From: Deltaproteobacteria bacterium
Lineage (GTDB): Bacteria > Myxococcota_A > Polyangia > Polyangiales > Sandaracinaceae
DNA: 64,000 bases
Direction: 5' to 3'
Assembly (NCBI GenBank): GCA_017303575.1
Contig: JAFLCL010000008.1
Span: forward strand, 16,087 to 80,086
Shown here: piece by piece, positions 61,045-64,000 of the stretch
How positions within the stretch are numbered: position 1 is the stretch's first letter
How the letters are laid out: every line of letters starts with the position of its first letter
Made by a program: the position numbers and the translations under genes
The notes under the pieces: model-generated
Told to the model about the DNA's origin: nothing
The model's database searches: none
Seen by the model: the letters and a program-made list of their open reading frames with translations, nothing else

Positions 61045-62517
61045 ATGTCGCGCACGTTCCTCGGCTCTTCCTCGCTCGCGGGCCTCTTCGCGCTCACGCT
61101 CGCTCCGACGCTCGCCCACGCGCAGGACGCGACCATCGACACGGCGCCCGGCGCGTCGGCGAGCGCGCCTCCGATCGCGCCCGCGGCCGCGCTCGATCTC
61201 GACGCGCGCCTGGGGGCCCCGAACGGCCTGCGCGCCAGCGATGTCGCGCGTGCCGTGATCGAGACGAGCCACGATCGACGCGCGCGGCTCGCGGAGGTCG
61301 CGGCAGCGCGCACCGAGATCGATCGCGCGACGTACGGCTACGTCCCCCGTGTCGGCGTGACCATCGGCTACTCGCGCTTGTCCGAGATCGATCAGCCCTC
61401 GCTCGGCGTGCTCGCCGCGCCCGCCGACCAGTCGGCGCGAGGCCCCTTGCCCGCCGGCGCGCCGCTGATCGCGATCCCGCTGCGCTTCCCGGTGATCCTC
61501 GATCAGACCCAGATCCGCGCCCAGCTCGTCGTTCCGCTCACGGACTATTTCCTCCGCGTGATGCCCGCGCACGACGCAGCAGAGCACGGGGTCGACGCGG
61601 CCGAGGCGATGGTCGAGGTGACGGAGCGCCGCCTCGGCCTCGAGGCCGAGACCCTCTACTGGAGCTGGGTACGCGCGAGCCTCGGCATCGTCGTGGCGCA
61701 GCAAGCGCTCGCGGCCGCCGAGGCCCACCGCGACGACGCGACGCGCCTCGTCCGCGCGGGCATGGCGCTCGAGGTCGATCTCGCGCGCGCGGAGGCACAG
61801 GTGGCTGCGATGCGCGAGCTCGTGGGGACCGCCGAGCACGCGCGTGACGCCGCGAGCGATCGGCTCCGCACGATCATGCACGTCGATCACCTGAGCCCAG
61901 AGGTCGGCGATCGGCTCGATCCGAGCGATGCGTCCCGCGATCTCGAGGGCGACGTCTCGGCGGCGCTCGCGAGCCGCGCGGAGCTGCGCGCGCTCGACGC
62001 ACAGCTGGCCGCCACCGACGCCCAGCGCACGATCGTGCTCGCGGGCATGCTCCCGCGCGTGGATCTCGTGGGCGAGGCGCTGCTCGCGAACCCGAACCCG
62101 CGCTACGTGCCGCAGACCGAGCGCTTCGACTTCACCTGGCAGGTCGGTGCCCAGGCGAGCTGGCAGCTCGCGGACACCCTCGCGGGCGATGCCTCGCAGC
62201 GAGCGCTCGATGCACGCGTCGAGGCGCTGCGCGAGAGCCGCGACGTCGCACGCGAGGGCATCCGCGCGGAGGTCGTCGACGCGCACCGCGCGCTCGTGGA
62301 CGCGGCGCTCGCGACCGAGACGCGACGCGCGCAGGTCGACGCAGCCGAGCGCACGCTCGATCAAGCCAGCGCCGTCTACCGCGTGGGGCGAGGCAATGGC
62401 CTCGTCGTGATCGACGCGCAGACGTTGCTCGTGCGCGCGCGCCTCGATCTCCTGGCGGCGCGGATCGACGCACGCGTCGCGGAGGCCCGTCGCCGTCGGG
62501 CGATCAGCGAGGAGTGA
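61045..62517 (+). CDS. TolC-family outer-membrane efflux protein
   Basis: 490 residues with a Sec signal (LAGLFALTLAPTLAHAQ). Two homologous halves each with long helices, as in OEP/TolC: ARLAEVAAARTEIDRATYGYVPRVGVTIGY and, later, VRAGMALEVDLARAEAQVAAM, YRVGRGNGLVVIDAQTLLVRARLDLL (both given in part). It would form the outer-membrane exit duct for a tripartite pump or type I system. No membrane-fusion or inner-membrane pump gene lies in the window, so its partner is elsewhere. ATG 61045 starts the signal peptide. Confidence 0.88.
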   Translation: MSRTFLGSSSLAGLFALTLAPTLAHAQDATIDTAPGASASAPPIAPAAALDLDARLGAPNGLRASDVARAVIETSHDRRARLAEVAAARTEIDRATYGYVPRVGVTIGYSRLSEIDQPSLGVLAAPADQSARGPLPAGAPLIAIPLRFPVILDQTQIRAQLVVPLTDYFLRVMPAHDAAEHGVDAAEAMVEVTERRLGLEAETLYWSWVRASLGIVVAQQALAAAEAHRDDATRLVRAGMALEVDLARAEAQVAAMRELVGTAEHARDAASDRLRTIMHVDHLSPEVGDRLDPSDASRDLEGDVSAALASRAELRALDAQLAATDAQRTIVLAGMLPRVDLVGEALLANPNPRYVPQTERFDFTWQVGAQASWQLADTLAGDASQRALDARVEALRESRDVAREGIRAEVVDAHRALVDAALATETRRAQVDAAERTLDQASAVYRVGRGNGLVVIDAQTLLVRARLDLLAARIDARVAEARRRRAISEE

Positions 62518-63711
62518 TCAGCGCGAGCGCGTCCAGAGGTGCGTGGTGCGGAGGGCCTGCGAGAGCACGCCCGCCATCGGCACCGCCGCCATGACGCGCG
62601 CGTGATCGAGCGCTGTGCCTTCTTCCGAGAGAAAACGCGCGAGCGCGTCGCCAGGCACCGACGCGAACAGCGGCACGAAGACCTGGGGCGCCTGTGTCGG
62701 GTGATCGTGCAGGTACGAGAGCATCACGCGATCGAAGAACGTCGCGACCCGCGATCGCGGCGGGAGGTAGGCCACGGCTCGACCGGCCCCGTGCTCACGC
62801 AGCCACGCGGTGAGGGCATCGCACTGTCGCTGGATGAACTGGAACGCGTAGCCGCTCGAGGCCTTGGCCGCGCCGCCGCGCTGTCCGATCACGACCACCC
62901 GCCCCGAGGCCGCGCGGGCTTGCGGCGCAGTGGTCATGGGGATGGCGCCCTGCTCGCGACGCAGCACCTCGTGGGCGCGCGCGCCGCGCGTCGAGAGCCA
63001 CGCCTGGAGGTTGGCTTCGTAGTGAGCACGCGAGAAGCGCGCGCTCGAGAAGTACGTGTCCTCGACCAGCGCCTCGTGCGGGCCGGTCGGCAACACGTAC
63101 ACGAAGTGCGGCCCGTCCTCCTGAGAGACGTCGAAGTCCATCAGCGTGGCGACCGACGGCTCGAAGATCGGCCTCTCGGTGCGCACCACGTGACCGACGA
63201 AGTGCTGGAGCCAGCGCACCTCGTCCGCCGTCTCAGCGGTGTGCGTGAGCGTCCGGCCTCCGCGCGCGTCGACGAGGATGCGAGCGACGTGCGTCCCATC
63301 GCTCGCGTCGACCTCGACGCGATCGGCGCGCTCCACGAACGTTCGCAGCGAGACGCCCCACCTCACGCGCACGCGATCGCTCGCTCCGATCTGCGCGAGG
63401 GCGAGCTCCGCAAACGCGAGCCCGGGCAGCTCCTCGTACGGTCTCGTGTCGAGCGAGGCACGGACGACGCGGCGCGCGTCTCTCACCTCGACGGTGGCGT
63501 AGCGGCGCGCGATCGCCGCCTCGAAGGGATGCGCTCGGCCGCGGAAGAAACAGAACGTCCGGTCGTCGCTCGGGCCATCACGCGGGTCGATCACCGTGAC
63601 GCGAAGCGAGGTCTGACGTGCGAGACGCGCGGCGAGGGAGAGCCCTGCCGCACCGGCGCCTGCCACGAGCACGTCGACGAGATCGGAGGCGGGCACGCGC
63701 ACAGCCCCCAC
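62518..63711 (-). CDS. Lycopene beta-cyclase-like FAD enzyme (CrtY type)
   Basis: 397 residues. Dinucleotide-binding GAGAAGLSLAARLA, then DDRTFCFF (compare DHTWCFH of CrtY), RPIFEPSVATLMDFDV, the characteristic FVYVLPTGPHEALVEDTYFS and GAAKASSGYAFQFIQRQ. It would convert lycopene to cyclic carotenoid, giving orange/yellow pigment or protecting against light. GTG start at 63711, 4 bp from the stop of the upstream HhH gene. No other crt genes are in the window; it may be an isolated carotenoid gene. Confidence 0.82.
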   Translation of the reverse strand: MGAVRVPASDLVDVLVAGAGAAGLSLAARLARQTSLRVTVIDPRDGPSDDRTFCFFRGRAHPFEAAIARRYATVEVRDARRVVRASLDTRPYEELPGLAFAELALAQIGASDRVRVRWGVSLRTFVERADRVEVDASDGTHVARILVDARGGRTLTHTAETADEVRWLQHFVGHVVRTERPIFEPSVATLMDFDVSQEDGPHFVYVLPTGPHEALVEDTYFSSARFSRAHYEANLQAWLSTRGARAHEVLRREQGAIPMTTAPQARAASGRVVVIGQRGGAAKASSGYAFQFIQRQCDALTAWLREHGAGRAVAYLPPRSRVATFFDRVMLSYLHDHPTQAPQVFVPLFASVPGDALARFLSEEGTALDHARVMAAVPMAGVLSQALRTTHLWTRSR

Positions 63712-63715
63712 GCCG

Positions 63716-64000
63716 TCAGACCGCGAGCAGCTCGCGCGCGAGGGCGCTCCAGCCAGCCTTCTCGATCTGCGCGGGCTTCTTGCCCAGCAGCTCGGCCACG
63801 CGCGCGATCGCCTCTTCGTCCCACGTCGCGACCGACGAGAGCGTCGCGAAGCCCGCGTCGACGAGGATCTTCGCGGTCTTGGGCCCTACGCCCTTGATGC
63901 GCCCCAGCGCCTCGACGCCCTCGGTGGGCGGAGGTCCCGCGTCCGCCTCGAGCGCGCGGCGCGATCCGGTGCGAGGCCCCTCGGCGACGACGGGCGCCGG
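63716..64000 (-). CDS. Helix-hairpin-helix protein, 5' end outside window
   Basis: The frame is open to the right edge. The last 65 residues form a double helix-hairpin-helix of the pol-beta/NAD-ligase type: LGRIKGVGPKTAKILVDAGF and AIARVAELLGKKPAQIEKAG. Upstream of it is a Pro/Arg/Ala linker (EGPRTGSRRALEADAGPPPT). The ending in short HhH fragments resembles ribosomal-protein-L21-like or DUF4332-type proteins of this lineage. Precedes the lycopene cyclase gene with 4 bp between stop and start. Confidence 0.7.
   Translation of the reverse strand, partial: PAPVVAEGPRTGSRRALEADAGPPPTEGVEALGRIKGVGPKTAKILVDAGFATLSSVATWDEEAIARVAELLGKKPAQIEKAGWSALARELLAV

Overview
The window looks like chromosomal DNA from a high-GC myxobacterium-like organism (Myxococcota; the order Polyangiales, for example a Sandaracinus relative, is my best guess). 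The signs are an adjacent mglB-mglA pair, Ser/Thr kinases with C-terminal extensions, a sigma-54 regulator with an FHA domain, many Asp/Ala/Pro-rich lipoproteins (DA-x-PD linkers after the lipobox), FG-GAP/VCBS surface proteins, an ADYC-domain protein and a CxxxxCH cytochrome-like lipoprotein. No rRNA, tRNA, CRISPR array or intact insertion sequence was seen.

Layout. 1-9.2 kb: an FG-GAP protein cut by the left edge, a kinase divergent from an FHA/sigma-54 activator, a lipoprotein with a likely sigma-54 promoter and twin palindromic operators, an ADYC lipoprotein, a glycosidase-like lipoprotein and a pilin-like protein. 9.2-17.9 kb: acyl-CoA synthetase, SppA peptidase, mglBA polarity module, a large FG-GAP lipoprotein, a TPR membrane protein. 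18-22.7 kb: an operon of MoxR AAA+ ATPase, DUF5682 protein and VWA protein (yehL-yehM-yehP type). 22.9-30.3 kb: YceI lipoprotein, phosphate porin and pstSCAB with a clear Pho box. 30.3-40.3 kb: lipoproteins, a zinc-ribbon membrane protein, a giant WGR-DUF4132 protein (MolR/YehI type) and a SWIM zinc-finger protein (YehQ type).

40.3-54 kb is an accessory, mosaic stretch: two small metallopeptidase-like proteins, DUF2806, fascin-like, HTH-RHH, M14 carboxypeptidase, HerA-like ATPase with an Hpt remnant, DUF4238 plus a PD-(D/E)XK-like protein, several very small proteins, and short direct repeats shared between separate operons. Parts of it are less GC-rich than the flanks.

54-64 kb returns to core-like DNA: PEGA-domain kinase, folK, argB, PhnD-like binding protein, cytochrome-like lipoprotein, TonB-type protein behind tandem Fur-like boxes, cyclophilin, TolC-family protein, lycopene cyclase and a helix-hairpin-helix protein cut by the right edge.

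The most interesting inference is that all five components of the poorly understood E. coli yehL/yehM/yehP/yehQ plus molR(yehI) set lie on the minus strand within 22 kb here, split into three loci. The second is the mosaic stretch, where two candidate defence-like operons share leader sequence blocks and a duplicated 26-bp repeat shows synonymous-only changes in a small membrane-protein frame.
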